NCBI GenBank assembly: GCA_020746875.1
Contig: JAGTJL010000002.1
Location: 1,240,001 to 1,304,000 of the forward strand
From: Rhexocercosporidium sp. MPI-PUGE-AT-0058
Lineage: Eukaryota > Ascomycota > Leotiomycetes > Helotiales
Direction: 5' to 3'
DNA: 64,000 bases
Shown one piece after another: positions 43,282 through 55,747 of this stretch (position 1 is its first letter; each line of letters starts with the position of its first letter). A model generated the notes under the pieces. The model ran no database searches. It had not been told where the DNA came from and saw only the letters and a list, made by a program, of their open reading frames with translations. The translations under genes and the position numbers were made by a program.

Positions 43282-44326
43282 TCAAGCATCTCCAATCTTA
43301 GGGATGACACCAATCCTCCCCTCAAAGTCAACATACCCTTGTCCCTTAACAAACGTCGCTTCCCACGGTCCCTGATCTTTCTTCGTAGCCAGTTCGTAGT
43401 AGAACTCTGCGTGCGCGTCGCCGTTCAGAGATTGGTACATAGGTGATGCGTCAGGGAATCGTTCGTCCGCGAAGTAGAAGCTAGGGTAGATATCATCAGC
43501 TCTGATCACTGCATTTGCAGAGAATGACCGTGGAAGGCCAGGAATGGGGATCTGGATCTGGATTTTGATCGAGATCAGAGAACAAATTTGAGAGAAGATC
43601 CAAAGGGGCTGCATACTTATACCCCTCCTTCTCATACAGCATAACAGCATTCTCAATCATATGCCCTACGCCCCTCTTCCCAAGCGCCAGATTCATCGCA
43701 ACCGGCATGGTGAGGTGCATGCACAAGTTACCCGTATAGATGAATGTCTTCCGTATTTCCTGGGGGAGTTCTTTGAAGCCTGAGCTGGCTTCTGACATGG
43801 GAGCGTAGGGCGAGATCATATTGGTGTTCAGTCCATCGACGAAGTCGTTGAGTGGGATCGTGAGTGGATCTCCAGATGCGCCCATGGGGTTTGCGTATGC
43901 TGAGGGCGTATTAGCTGGCTATGGTGAAGTTGGGGGCGGGTATTGGAGAGGGGATGCGGTGTCGGAGCGGGTATGTGAGGAGGAAATGCCGGATATCTGA
44001 CTTCAGAATTCCAGTTGCCACATAGCCAAAGATGACATATCAATGAATGCTTCATCAGAAACGACAGCACCCGGATGAAACCACTCACCATTGTAGACAA
44101 CAACATTCGGGACCCCGAGTTTCTCCTTGACCTCGTCAAAGATAGCTTCAATGTTCGAGGCATCGGAGAAATCTGCTTTAATAACAAGATCTGCTGCTTT
44201 CACTAGCTCCTCAGAGGGGTCTCTTGCAACGGTCGCGGTTTTGTGTGACTTATCTGAGAAGAACTTCGTGATTTAGAAGCCGATATTTGGGCCGGCGCCG
44301 AGGATGAGGGCGATGTTTGATGCCAT
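43282..44326 (-). pseudogene. Short-chain dehydrogenase/reductase with early nonsense codon
   Basis: Three exons with clean splice sites (44326-44089, 43899-43617, 43501-43282) encode a 246-codon SDR-like protein. The Rossmann glycine motif is LILGAGPNIGF, but codon 18 is TAA (44275-44273), followed in frame by ITKFFSDKSHKTATVARDPS. The rest is intact: the ADFSDASNIEAIFDEV helix, VPNVVVYNA, then NPMGASGDPL, FKELPQEIRKTFIYTGN and FYFADERFPDASPMY, ending at 43282. A CAA-to-TAA change would restore the usual pattern and fits a C-to-T event. The first intron is long for this window (189 nt). Apart from that codon the frame is clean, so inactivation is recent, or the base is an assembly error. Confidence 0.7.
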
Positions 44327-44806
44327 ATTGGTAGTGAAGGGGGAAAGACTGAGGAGATGAGTTGTTGAGATAGAAAATTAAAGGGCTTGGAGGGATATTT
44401 ATATTGTAGGATAAGGAGATTACTGGTGAAGAGTCTCCGGTATTTTCTGCAGCTTAGAGTCTGCTGCCATGTGCTTGCTGACTGAGTTATTGGGCTGACG
44501 AAATCGGAACACAACATTATCCCGTATCGGCCAAACATATTTCGTGTTATGGAGTATCACATTTCCAGTATCAAGCGAGATAGAACCCTCTTTCCGCTCT
44601 CGAGCTGCAATTTCCTGTCAAATAGTTGGTAAAGCTTGATGGTTACGTACAAGCCAAGACACATTTCCGCCAACTTTGTCACCCATGCCCGTGATTCCTT
44701 GGACGTAAGAAAAGTTGAACACGGCAGGATAGATAACATCGATAGGCTAAACTAGAGATTCGGACATAGGTCAAAATAAGAGTCCGTTGCACTCGGCACT
44801 TCGTAT
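44327..44806. other. Intergenic
   Basis: This is the promoter side of the SDR pseudogene and the 3' flank of the next gene. No feature beyond chance frames was seen. Confidence 0.4.
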
Positions 44807-46158
44807 CTAAGCCTGCTCTTCGATCATTGCGGCCACGACTTCTTCAATCTCCTCGAGGAAAGCTTCTTCGCCGTATTTAGGCTGCCAGCCGAGTATTTGA
44901 CGAGCTTTATCCGCTTTCGTTCTCGAGCTGTATTGAATATCAATCAGCCTTCTCGTGACTCGAGATTCCACAAAGGTGTGTTGAAGTGGGGGCTGGGGGG
45001 GGAAGAGAATTTACTTTGAAGCAAGAACACCCTCAGCATCCCTCAGCTTTCCATCATAAAATTCTTCGGCAGCTTCTTGCATCGTGATCTCAACGACTTC
45101 TTCCGTCTCGAAAGCACCGAGCTCTTTCCCGGCCTTGCCTATTCCTTCTGATATGCTCTTCCACGTCTGAAACCCATTCTCGACAAAGTAGAAGCCTGTC
45201 TTCCCAAAAGGAAGATTCTTGCCGTCAATTATGGCTCGGACTAGAAGTGTAAATAGGTCTGTGAGATCGCCAATGTGAACGCGGTTCCAGATCTGCGTGG
45301 TATTAGCATGTGCGCAAGCTGTCAAGTCGAGTGCACAAAAACATACGCCGGATCCTGACCCAAGCATGACCGACCGCTTTTTTTTCAGCGATAATTGGGT
45401 CATCATATGGACCTGCCCAACTCCAAGTGTGAAAGAACCAGTTCCCCGGCCGAAGATAAGTGGTGGAGGCACAATGTAGGTCTTGACACCCTCCTTCTCA
45501 CCTGTCTCTACGACAACTAGATCTACCTCTCTCACCGGACTATGGGCATCTGGAAAGTTCTTTTCGATGTCATATATGTCATCATCTGTATCAGAGTAGA
45601 TCTTGGTATCGATGCGTTCTCCCGATACCGGCCAGTCCCCAAGTATGCTTGCACCGGAGATCTTGAGTAGAAACCGTCAGCAGCAGCACGGGAGTAGCCA
45701 CTTCAAACGGAATCTACTAACATGTATATAATGCGTTTCATTCCCTGTAGACTTTGCGCGATCTCCAAGACCTAGGAGACAAGCTCTTGCACAGTCGATA
45801 TGTCTTGCAGAAGCCGCAGCAATGACCACTTGGCATAGTAAGCCTCAACTTAAGTAGAGAACCGTTAATTCAGCCCTTACTGTCATGGTCCCTGGCTACT
45901 GCACGAATAACGTCGAAGTCATCCAGATCCTTGAAAATGAGTGGACTGACACCAGCGTCTGCAAGGATTGATGCCTGAAATGGTTTGCGAACAAGCGCCG
46001 AGAGCACATATCGATTTACCACGTTTCTATCTATAAGCTCTGTGAGAATGGAGCCGCCACTATAAGTGTCAGTCCGAAGCAGTAATTGCGGTTTAGAAGC
46101 AGCTTATTTACATGTAGCCTGTAGCGCCCAGGAGAAGAATGCGGATTGGCTCGGACAT
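44807..46158 (-). CDS. NAD(P)-binding atypical SDR / NAD-dependent epimerase family protein
   Basis: Six exons (46158-46112, 46059-45881, 45828-45722, 45661-45347, 45292-45015, 44927-44807) give 348 residues. The extended-SDR glycine motif GATGYIGGSILTEL is split by intron 1. Further landmarks are VVNRYVLSALVRKPF, VIAAASARHIDCARACLLGL, HISGASILGDWPV, a YIVPPPLIFGRGTG active-fold loop, NRVHIGDLTDLFTLLVRAII and the C-terminal TKADKARQILGWQPKYGEE, a common ending of this family. The classical YxxxK pair is not evident, so substrate and activity are open. It could be a reductase of small aldehydes/ketones or an NmrA-like sensor. It lies between an SDR pseudogene and a bHLH gene. Confidence 0.82.
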
Positions 46159-46843
46159 ATCTCGAGTCTCTGAGATCGAAGATAGCAGTATCGTTCGAAC
46201 GTCGATGACAGTGGTGTATGAATCAGAAGATTTGTCTTTGTAAAGTCATAGATGTGATATGGGAATCTGGGAACCTGGAATGACTAATGAATGCAGTGAC
46301 ACGTGATACTTTGATCCATTTTTCTCGTGACCTTTCATATCTCGAGATATTCCGGCGTCACCTTCCACAATGTCTACTAAGTCGTCAACCATCGACATCT
46401 GACCGTGGCTCGACATTATACGAATCTGACATTTGGCGTAGCAACTTGCCTTGAGCTGCCTGACATGCGCCTGTAAGGGTTGGCATCTGGATGAGCTGGT
46501 AAGAACACTACACACGGTCCGAGTGGTTAAACACAGGTTCGGCCCAACGAGTCGAAGACACATCCGTAACGAAACATGCAATGCAAATTTCTATCAGATT
46601 GAACGAAAGTCTGTGCGACTGTTTCTCCATAACAACGCCCGCTGAGAATGTCAATTAAGCATACATCTCATCCAGCTCCCCCCGTTCTCCAACAGCACGA
46701 CGATCCAATATCATGTCCATTTCCAAATCATTCACACTTGGCCTTGCGGACCGAAACGCCGCTTTATTCACAATCAAATCGCCAGGCACCAAACACTTCC
46801 ATCCAACATTACAATCCAAGCATCTAAAACCAACATGGCATCA
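46159..46843. other. Intergenic
   Basis: This is the upstream region of the epimerase-like gene and the 3' flank of the bHLH gene. No supported feature was seen. Confidence 0.4.
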
Positions 46844-47848
46844 TCATATCGGGGTGGAGAGTCCCGGCTCACCCTTTCCCGACACGACGTGATCCAATAC
46901 GGCAATGTGCTGCCGTAGTTTGGTCACTTCTGCTTCCAAGGCCTTATTTCGCGCCTCGAGTTGTTCTAAGCGTTCTTTTGCGCGGGTCATGACGAGGGAC
47001 TTGGATGGTTTTGTTCGTGCTGTTGATATCAGCCTTGCATTCTATCCCACCAGGCAAAGGGCACTTACAGTCGGATGACGTTTCGAACAGATACAAGCCC
47101 AGGTCCGCAATTTTATCATTGAGCCTTTCTCGATAATCTACCTGCAGGTCAGTATTGCTTTTGATTTGACATGGGAGGAAACAAAGTATGAGGGCAGCTT
47201 GGGTGCGGTGGCTGATCGAAAGTCGTTGAGAAAGGGCTCGTCTTACTTCGTTCAACGACTGTGTGCGCCCGTTTCGCATCCCTCGTCAAGACTTCATTAG
47301 AAGACTTGGCTCTCCGGTGCATATTTGGCCTCACGGGAGAGGCTGTAGAATGTCCGACTCCGATTGGCGTCATCGGCTCCCAGGAAATCTCATCCGAGTC
47401 TTCGTCCATCTCATCTTCTTCGTTCAGCTGTAGAGCTGGTGGTATTGGACGTTTTGAAGGTCGAATATGTCGCTCAGTGCTTCGTTGAAGAGAAGCAAAT
47501 CGTCCATCATTCGGAAATTGTACCCCCCTTGGGCTATCGGTTGTCGAAGATAGGGAGGGCTGAAAACTCGAACGTGTGGATATTGGAGATTGATTCGGGA
47601 AGTACGAAGACCCAAGCTCGCCAGTGTTCAATGCCGTGGCTGTATATTGCCACAGTCCCAGTGGCATTTCTGTTGGAGTCGTCACTGTCGATTCCCAATT
47701 CGACATAGGATGTTGCCATTCGTTCTGTTGAGCCATTCAGAACAGTGTGCCGGACTTGTGCAGCGGGTACACTTACCTCCCAATGTCCATTCTCGGGGAA
47801 TCTATTGTCTTGCATCTTCAGAGGGAAGTATCCGTGGTTCTGTGACAT
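46844..47848 (-). CDS. bHLH transcription factor
   Basis: Four exons (47848-47777, 47724-47247, 47137-47069, 47019-46844) give 264 residues. The N-terminal 170 residues are disordered (Ser/Pro/Thr rich, acidic NEEDEMDEDSDEISW). The basic region and helix 1 are built across introns 2 and 3: KRAHTVVER joined to NYRERLNDKIADLGLYLF, then the loop TKPSKSLVMTRAKERLEQL as helix 2, running into a heptad-like extension (ARNKALEAEVTKLRQHIAVL). His-Glu-Arg type E-box contacts are present (H and E of AHTVVER). The acceptor of intron 2 must be the second AG (GCAGGTAG) to keep the bHLH intact. The target genes are unknown; its neighbours are an epimerase-like gene and a decayed interval. Confidence 0.85.
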
Positions 47849-48189
47849 GATATTTGTTGCACTTGGCAATGGGGAAAGCTGTGGGCGAGTGACACGACGA
47901 GATGCGGCTTATATCAAGTTCCTCACGCCTCACGCACATGGCTGGAAGCATGGATATCTTGGCATTTTTGCCTTTGTTGATACCTATTTTCGAGTCTACA
48001 CCGATCTAGAAGCTATCCGGACTCGGGTCCCACTACTGTCCAGGGAGGAGGTGTGTGCACGGGAGACTGTGATCTGTGAGCAGCACAGGTGGTTTCTGCA
48101 GGGGTTCCCCGGCAATCGGACTGCTGGCACGGGAAGGAGTTTGGACGAAAAGGGTTGATGAGGTCTTCCTTCTGCAGACAAATGCAGAC

Positions 48190-51025
48190 CACCCCAGTCA
48201 CTTCCTCCTGCCTAATCGTTGTTTGATGATTGGCGACCACTTCCGTGATGGGATGCCAGTCTGCTTGAGTGCATTGCCGACCCTGAGCCGAGTTACCAAA
48301 AGCACATTCCATAGTAATATCTTGATCAGACATTTAGGCAAACAGGAGCTCAAATCATGCCCTGAAGGATCGGAGCCAGCACCGATGCTTACCAGGTATT
48401 TCACCCTCAACTGTTTCTGTTTCCTTATTATCTTCTAGCCTTCTCAGAATATCTGGTGTTACACACAGGAACGCCCACTGGTGCTGATTGTAGCATTTCT
48501 CAAATACTAAATCCAGCCTCCTCTCAACCTGAGTGGTCGAGCTTATTTCCAATATTCCAGCCCCCTACAGAGCGAGGCGGGAGGATCCCTTGGCAAGGCA
48601 CTTTTGCCTTATTCGCACTTCCATCCCGTCACTGATTCTCACGCGTTGCCCGCTGGACAACGCACCGGAGAATGAAGCCTCTATGGTGTCATGGGTGCAG
48701 TATTTCAGCTCTCCCAACTAACACCTCCACCCACAACTTTGGCTTCAAGCTACCAGCAGCCACATAAGCGACGATTAATGCTGGAGGTCTCAATCAATTG
48801 TGTGAGCCTCTCGTACTACCATGTATTTCTTTGGCATACTAGTTCTTTCCCCAAATGGCGTAGAGAGTTAGCGTGTTAATTTTCAGCTCCTTAAAAGCCA
48901 GCTTCAACGTACGCGGCTCTCCGACTGACAGGCCGACTACTGAAGACCAATACGATGGGCAGAATTAAACTGAGGTGAGGCTAAACCCACTGATGCATTC
49001 TTGATGTCTAGCGCAGCCTTACCACAGGTGAAAACTATGTGCACTGCCACTGGCCGGGCGCCGCGCGCTGTCAAATCTGTCAGTGCTTCTTGAGCATCGG
49101 CTACTACATTACAAGGAAAACTTTGACCTTTGGAGGCGTGACCCTGAATGATGGCAATTACTTTGTCACCGACACTGCAGTTATTTTATTTAACATGCAG
49201 CTCGAGATAGTAGGTGAATCCCACTCGCCCCGCGGAAGACCCACAGCTCTGGGTCTTGCGGACCTTTCTTCAGCCGTCTCAACCCAAAATGTCTTACCCC
49301 ACGGTTCCGCAAGGAACTAAATAGGTTAGAGACATGACATTTCTGCCAAATCCTAATGCACGGCTAATGCAGTAAGGGTCTTGGCAGATCCCCGCCTGGC
49401 CTTTCAAGATTCCATCCAACTCAATATAGACATAGCACATCGTGATCTACCAGTAGTATGTCGATCCGGGGCATCCGCCGTGGGTGTGCTCGGAGCCGTC
49501 CACTGGGCTGTCTCTTCGGAGGGTTCTGTTTTTTTTCCCTTTTCGTTTTGGACTGGATGCGGTGACTAACTCATCGCAGTATGTCAGCTGAGCGGCATCT
49601 GGGTTTGGCTCAAGGCGGGGTAGCGAACCTCCAAATACCTAAGAACTCATCGAGGGAAACATACATAGTGAGCGGACAGTCCAAAGATCAAGCCGACATA
49701 ATCGAACTCTGTGCAGCATTCGCATCACGGACATGTTTCCGCTCAAATTTCATGGAGCTCTGTGACACACCTTGAATGTTTGCATTGACCTCGAGTCAGG
49801 CGTTTTGGTTTCCGCGCGGAGCTGATGCATCTGGCCAGCACAGCAGCTGAGTCAGGTGGAGTCAAGTACCGCCATGCTGCTTGGCACTGCTAGACAGATC
49901 CTCGTTGCTGAATCCAGTGGATGGTAATGACGGATCACTGTAACTGCTGTGCCCCAGTGTGGCATCCGAACCATTCGTGTCTTGCTGGCAGAGGAGATGC
50001 AGAAGTTGTAATATTGAAATTATTTGTATTGGTGAACTGCTTGCCATCTGGAATTGGCTGAGGGACATTGATCGAGATCCTTGCGGCTTGAGAATGGCCT
50101 CAAGCGCTTAAAGGATGGCGTGAAAAGGTTTCGAATGGGCGGCAGTTGTCAACCTATCGGTCAATTTCTTCATCTTTGGTGCTTGGGATGGGAAATCCCC
50201 GACTGCTCCATGCATTGAGCGCCACATCACTTTCCTCTTTGTCTTGACAAAGCTTGAGAAGGCTAAGCTTGCGAACATTGCGGTACGAGAAATTCCCGCT
50301 TGCTGGGAGTCTCACGGAAGTATGTTTTTTCCGGAGATCGCGAGATGGCCTCGTTTTTGTCTGCAGCAGAGGCTGATCATCCCGCCTCCAGGCTGAAATT
50401 CTCCATTGCGAATCTTCCATTTTGGCGGCTCTTCCAGGATTTGCTGCCAGACTTCCACCGGCGTCAAAGGTCGGGTTCAAGAGGTGCTCGGGTCTCGCCG
50501 TTTTCCTACTTTCTCTAGGGCACTTTGAAAGAAGCTCTCCTCGTCTATGATGTCGCTCTTTGATGAAGCTTTGCAGCTTTCCAGGCCTCTTCTCAACCTG
50601 AAACCCGTTAGCCCAGCTATGGACCGTGGACTACCAGAGGTAAGATCCAACAGCCAATCCTCTCCGAGTCATGACACAAATTTCCGATTGTATCGAGCAA
50701 CCACTTTGCAATTTCGAAATGCACTCTCAGTATTCGGCGTGTCAATGCCTTGTCAGATATCATTTGGAATGGTCATCAGATTCGGAGATTTTGATGATAC
50801 TCGTGGAAAATGCCATAGGACCACCTGGGCGTCACCTTATCACCCTTTCCTGTGTGGATGAGGATGAGATCGGGTGAGAATACTTGGCCAAGGAGCTTCT
50901 TCCATTCCTAGAAAGACTTTGTCGATCGTCGCAAGTAGTGACTTATGCAAGGCAGCCTGGTGTTCCGGGTTATGCGCTACCTTTGCTCCTTCCTCGATGT
51001 CCTGGACGCCTTGGACTAGCATTTT
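48190..51025 (-). pseudogene. Scattered fragments of a dead gene or genes, family unknown
   Basis: Minus-strand stretches read like real protein but in changing frames. From the 5' side they are: LVQGVQDIEEGAKVAHNPEH (about 51010); EKRPGKLQSFIKERHHRR (about 50590); a 108-codon frame ending at 50154 (NPTFDAGGSLAANPGRAAKM); SDATLGHSSYSDPSLPSTGF (about 49940); and VERRLDLVFEKCYNQHQWAF with ILRRLEDNKETETVEGEIP (48552-48400), which ends at a plausible GTAAGC donor. The last piece recalls C-terminal parts of fungal Zn2Cys6 regulators of the AflR type, but no zinc cluster was found, so this is only a weak suggestion. The pieces may belong to more than one gene. Confidence 0.25.
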
Positions 51026-53182
51026 CTTTGAAGCGGTAAATAAAGATCAACTGACGGTCCATTATAGCCGCTATTTGCTTCCCTCGAGGCTTCTGCTTCA
51101 TCGTTATCTCCTACTGTCTGGCATTGAATCCGCTCCAATCAATCTTGTAGTACATTTGGTTTAATGCCCGAGATATGTTGTGTAACATCGGTCGCGTAGT
51201 TGTGGGTCGTAGGCGGGAAGGCCAGACGCGTTCGGTATTCTCGAAGGGCGCGATGGTAGTTGGGCATGCCGCCACTACTCTGTTCACTAGAATATCTAGA
51301 CGATGTTCTTGTGGACGTTACTGATACTGTCAACTGAGTTCACAGTCTCTCTACTACGATCCACTCACAACATGTTGACGGCATTGAGGTCGCAAGTCTG
51401 TACTGACGAGTGGAAGCCGGCCCGGTCAAATGAACGTTCGAAATTTTGGTAGACGGAATCGTACCCCAAGGCAGGAAATAGGATATGGGGAAAGCTTCAG
51501 ATATCAAAAGATTTTGGATGTCTCAAAGCCCAAGGCATATCCAAGGTCCTGACATTGCCAAGTATCGCTCGTCCTGCCAAGAATTGTCCGAGTTGGCTTG
51601 TCTCACCAATTTGATCAGTATATGTCCCCTGAACACACTGCGACTTTTCTTGAAAACACAAAGTGGCATTGAGGGCTTTCTTAAGTGCTATTGATGCTTG
51701 GATTCAATATTTTGAAGCCATAGGTTAGTGTTTATCTGCCCTGTTTTTAAAATCAACCTTTCCGAATAACGTCTCGGTCACCGCCTCAAACGTGGCGTCT
51801 CAGAGTGCTGAGCGGCAACTCCCATAGATTCCCTTAATGTTGATTTCAATTCAAGGAAGAGCCTAAAGTGAACATTGTCTTGTTTTGCTGACGGGTGACT
51901 TTGTGATAGGCTAGTAGTGAGTTGATCACGAGCTGTGCGGTCTGGATGGCGGTGGTGTTCTATCAGGCTTAGGTCAGCAGATTGGCCTGCCACTGAGCTC
52001 GCCTGCTCAGACTATTTGTGCGTTTTCTTTTGAGGCCTCTCCATTACGAAAACTGGGGCCTTCGATTGATTGAGTGCCTCGAAGAACACTTTACGGCTAA
52101 ACAAAATGATCTTGCAGTATTTGCTATTCCAACACAATCTACTCGACAAGAGAACCTTTTCTCGAAGCTCAGCCCGCATGCTGTCTCCCTACCCCAGATA
52201 GTGCCTAACATTGCTTTCAGCCGTGTGGATTGCTCGCTTCAGGCTCGTCCTTTCTTTTTGCTAAGCGAATTTTTAGGAAACTTTATTCTTGATATTATAC
52301 GGAGTACAGAAGTACCATAAGCGACAAGGCAAGAGATTAGTGCAGCCTATACTCAGAACCGGTGTCTGTAGCCAGAGGCTATAGAGATCATGATAGGGAT
52401 CGCTGCCACCGCCATCTAGTTCGCGAGCGGCGAGTGTCGGCCCAAAGGCACCCGAAGAATTTGAACGTGGCCACCGTTCGACGAAGCCGGGAAAGCGAAC
52501 AATGAAGCATGCAGGTCTAGAATGACTCCGAATCCTAGTCTCCTCTAAGAACCACCATTATAGGCAGTGATTCAAATTCTTCATTCGCCGACCAATACAT
52601 ACGAGCCTGATGTGTCACGTGTGAAACACTGCAACTCAATTGAGAAGAGCGTGGCTTTGGTGGCGCTCATCGAGGCTTCTTGGCGTGGACAACACCACCT
52701 TCAACCACTGCATCTGGTCACCACATCGGATGTCGAGGCTGATTCTATTTTTATTTGAAGCTTCCAGCTCTCGAGTGGCCGCATGTCAGCTGCATTCCGA
52801 TTCTGTGGGTCACACGCTAGGCTCTTCCCGTATTCAGGGCGTTGATGCACCACTTCTCCTGACATTTCGAGGCTCGTACAATCGACGAACATTACAGAGT
52901 AATATGTTTAGGCAAGTGATCAAATCTAGCCTTATTTCGCGAGGGTTTACCGAATACTTGCCGTGTGGCAGAGCCTCGCTGCCTATCAAACTTTATCTGA
53001 CACCTCCCAGCACTTCGAGACCTCGGCCATACCAAGCCAGCAGTGGTCTTATGTACAGGCATCTTGATGTGTCTAGCCATACGCAGAAATGCGTGGGTCC
53101 TGATCATGATCATGACCTGCGGCAAGTCCTCCAGCTCAAGATCATGATGGACTGGAACTTCTGAAGGTGGGGGAGGTGCTTG

Positions 53183-53188
53183 TATATA
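53183..53188 (+). promoter_or_regulatory. TATA box of the multicopper oxidase gene
   Basis: TATATA lies at 53183-53188 within TGTATATATGAG, about 95 bp before the ATG at 53280, a normal fungal TATA position. Confidence 0.55.
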
Positions 53189-53279
53189 TGAGAATGTACG
53201 CTCCTCCTGAATCCAATTCTGCACTGCATTCATCATCTACATCTTCGATTCGCTAGAATCTGTCTCGAATCATCTCATC

Positions 53280-55383
53280 ATGCACGCTCAGCACTTGTTG
53301 CTATTAGCCACAGCCTTGTTTGGCTCAGAGGCGTTGGCTGGGATCAAGTCGTGGGCATCTCCCGAGTAAGCCATGCACAATTTTACTCACACTGCACTGT
53401 TCCAAACTATAACTTCATGGAACCAACCATGACAGCCTGACGTATTGCCATTACTGATTATTGCCAGATACAAGTACATTTTCCAGTACCCACTTCCCAT
53501 TCCACCCCCGCTACATCCATCCGGCAGCTACACCAACACGACTACTGGTAAAAAGATCAATTACTTTGAGATTGAGATCCTAGACTTTGAGAAACAAGTT
53601 TACCCAGGATTACAAACCACCTCGCTCACTGGATACAATGGAATGGCCCCTGGGCCAACAATCAATGTAGTCAAAGGCGAAGAGGCTGTTGTCCGCTTTA
53701 TCAACAAGTCAAAACGCGACTCTTCTATCCATCTTCACGGGTATGATCACCTGATTTCAACTTGAAACTGCCGCTAACACTGTGTTAGATCGTATTCAAG
53801 AACACCTTTTGACGGCTGGGCCGAAGATGTTACTAGTCCAGGGCAGTACAAAGATTACTACTATCCAAATGCTCAGCCAGAACGAACACTCTGGTACCAC
53901 GACCGTAAGTTCTCTTCCTCAAATAGACTTAGCTGGAACCTTGCTCACTATAATTTAGATGCCATTGGTGAGACTGCCGTCAATGCCTACTTTGGGCAAG
54001 CCGGATTCTACATTCTCAGGGATCCTGCGAAGGAAGATCTTAAGCTTCCATCTGGAGATTACGACATTCCCCTGATGCTTGCTACCAAGCAATTTCTCAG
54101 CACCGGAAAGCTGCTATCCCCAGAGAACGAGCGAGACAGCTTGTTTGGAGACGTGAACACTGTCAATGGACAGCCATGGCCTTACATGAATGTCGAGAAC
54201 CGCAAGTACAAGTTCAGACTGCTTGATGCCTCTATATCCAGAAGTTACAATCTATACCTGGTTGCCGATTCTGCTCCCAAAACCAGAATTCCATTCACTG
54301 TCGTCGGAGCCGATGCTGGTTACCTCGATCATCCTGTTCAGACTACATCTCTCGTGATCGCCATGGCTGAAAGATGGGAAATCATAATCGATTTCGACAA
54401 GTATAAGGATCAGAACATGACATTAATGAACGAGCGAGACTTCCAGACCAATCCCGACTATCCAGCCACTGACCGTGTCCTTCGCTTTGTTGTCGGCAAC
54501 CACACATCCTCTTCTGATGGCAATGGTAATATTCCAGAGCACTTGGCCGATCTCGCCATTCCAGAATCGCGCACTACCATCGACCAGACCTTCGAGTTTG
54601 GCAGAAAAAATGGACAGTGGCTTATCAATGGTGTTGGATTTGAGGATGCCAAGAACCGCGTTATAGCCTTCCCCAAGCAAGGAAAAACTCAAAGGTGGCG
54701 TCTAGTCAACAAGAGTGGTGGTATGTATGTCTCTCACAACAAAGAAGCAAGGTGCTAACTTCTCTACAGGATGGAGTCACCCAATCCATATCCATCTCAT
54801 CGATATGCAGGTGGTGGCACGCACGGGATCTGGTCGAAACGGGGTCACTCCCTACGAAGCTGCCGCTCTCAAAGATGTCGTCTACCTAGGAACGAACGAG
54901 GTTGTTGATGTGATCGCGAATTTCGCTCCATGGTCCGGTCTTTACATGTTTCATTGCCACAATCTCGTTCATGAAGATCATGACATGATGGCGGCATTCA
55001 ACGTCTCACAAGTCGATCTCTCATCATTTGGATACCCCGAGAAGATCTCATTCAATGATCCGATGGCACCGCTCTTCCGAGCTAAACCATATAGCGGCAC
55101 CAGCATAGACCAGGTGCAAGATGTCATGCTTCCAGGTATGCAGAACATGGATGCATACCCAGATGCGAAGGCTATGGAGAAGGCTTTGGATGATTACTAT
55201 AAGAATCCACCGAAATCATCCAAGTCAGCGTCCACTGTCGCATCCACAACCTCAACCCCGAGCACACTAGTCACAAGCACTACGACTAATGCAGCGGCCG
55301 CAACCACCAGCAAAGCGACAACAACAAAAAAGGAAGACAAGCCAAAGACCACAGCGAAAGCAACCACCACGAAGAAGAAGTGA
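53280..55383 (+). CDS. Secreted multicopper oxidase (bilirubin-oxidase/laccase-like)
   Basis: Five exons (53280-53365, 53468-53740, 53789-53904, 53959-54720, 54770-55383) give 616 residues. The signal peptide is MHAQHLLLLATALFGSEALA. Four copper motifs are complete: HLHG, YHDHA, HPIHIHLIDMQVV and HCHNLVHEDHDMM. The last carries Met as axial type 1 ligand, and the HCHNL(I/V)HEDHDMM form is typical of bilirubin oxidases. Oxidation of phenols or tetrapyrroles with reduction of oxygen to water is the family reaction; the natural substrate is unknown. Introns fall inside three of the four copper motif regions, which fixes the splicing. The C-terminal 60 residues are an unusual Ser/Thr/Ala/Lys tail (many STT and TTKK units) without a GPI-type end. 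Confidence 0.93.
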
Positions 55384-55747
55384 GGATTAGTTCTAGAGTG
55401 ATGAGCTTATGACCATGATGACAAATCGTAATGTTTCTTTGTAATGAAATTGTTTATCTTATATATGGACAAGGCGATGGGGGATATCCAGGAGTATATA
55501 GAATGTCAAATTTTTCAATCAAGTTATCGTGGACTCCTTCTCAACTTGACTTAGTAAATAATCACGTGAAGTGTCCCCCATTCTTGATATCCGGTTTCGG
55601 AATGTGGAAGCGAACCGATCTAGAGCCTCGATTACATTCTTGTCTTCTGTTAACTCATTCGCTTCCTTATCATTGAGAAGGCGCTTTACACGATACTGTT
55701 ATTTCTTACCCGTTGATCAAAACTTTGTTGTCTGTTCATCTGCTCAG
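55384..55747. other. Intergenic between multicopper oxidase and DUF3445 genes
   Basis: This 364-bp gap lies between two genes on the same strand. No feature is claimed. Confidence 0.4.

Larger units (their letters stand above)
47849..53279. other. Gene-poor 5.4-kb interval
   Basis: There is no intact gene on either strand. It has many short frames, and minus-strand pieces with protein-like composition are listed separately. The 14-mer CGTACGCGGCTCTC shared with about 27408 lies near 48910. A TATA box for the next gene is at the right end. No terminal repeats or transposase remnants were recognised. Confidence 0.45.

Noticed and set aside
52640..53164. 174-codon plus-strand frame before the multicopper oxidase
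   Set aside because: No leader, domain or splice signals, and it ends in the promoter with the TATA box; probably chance.
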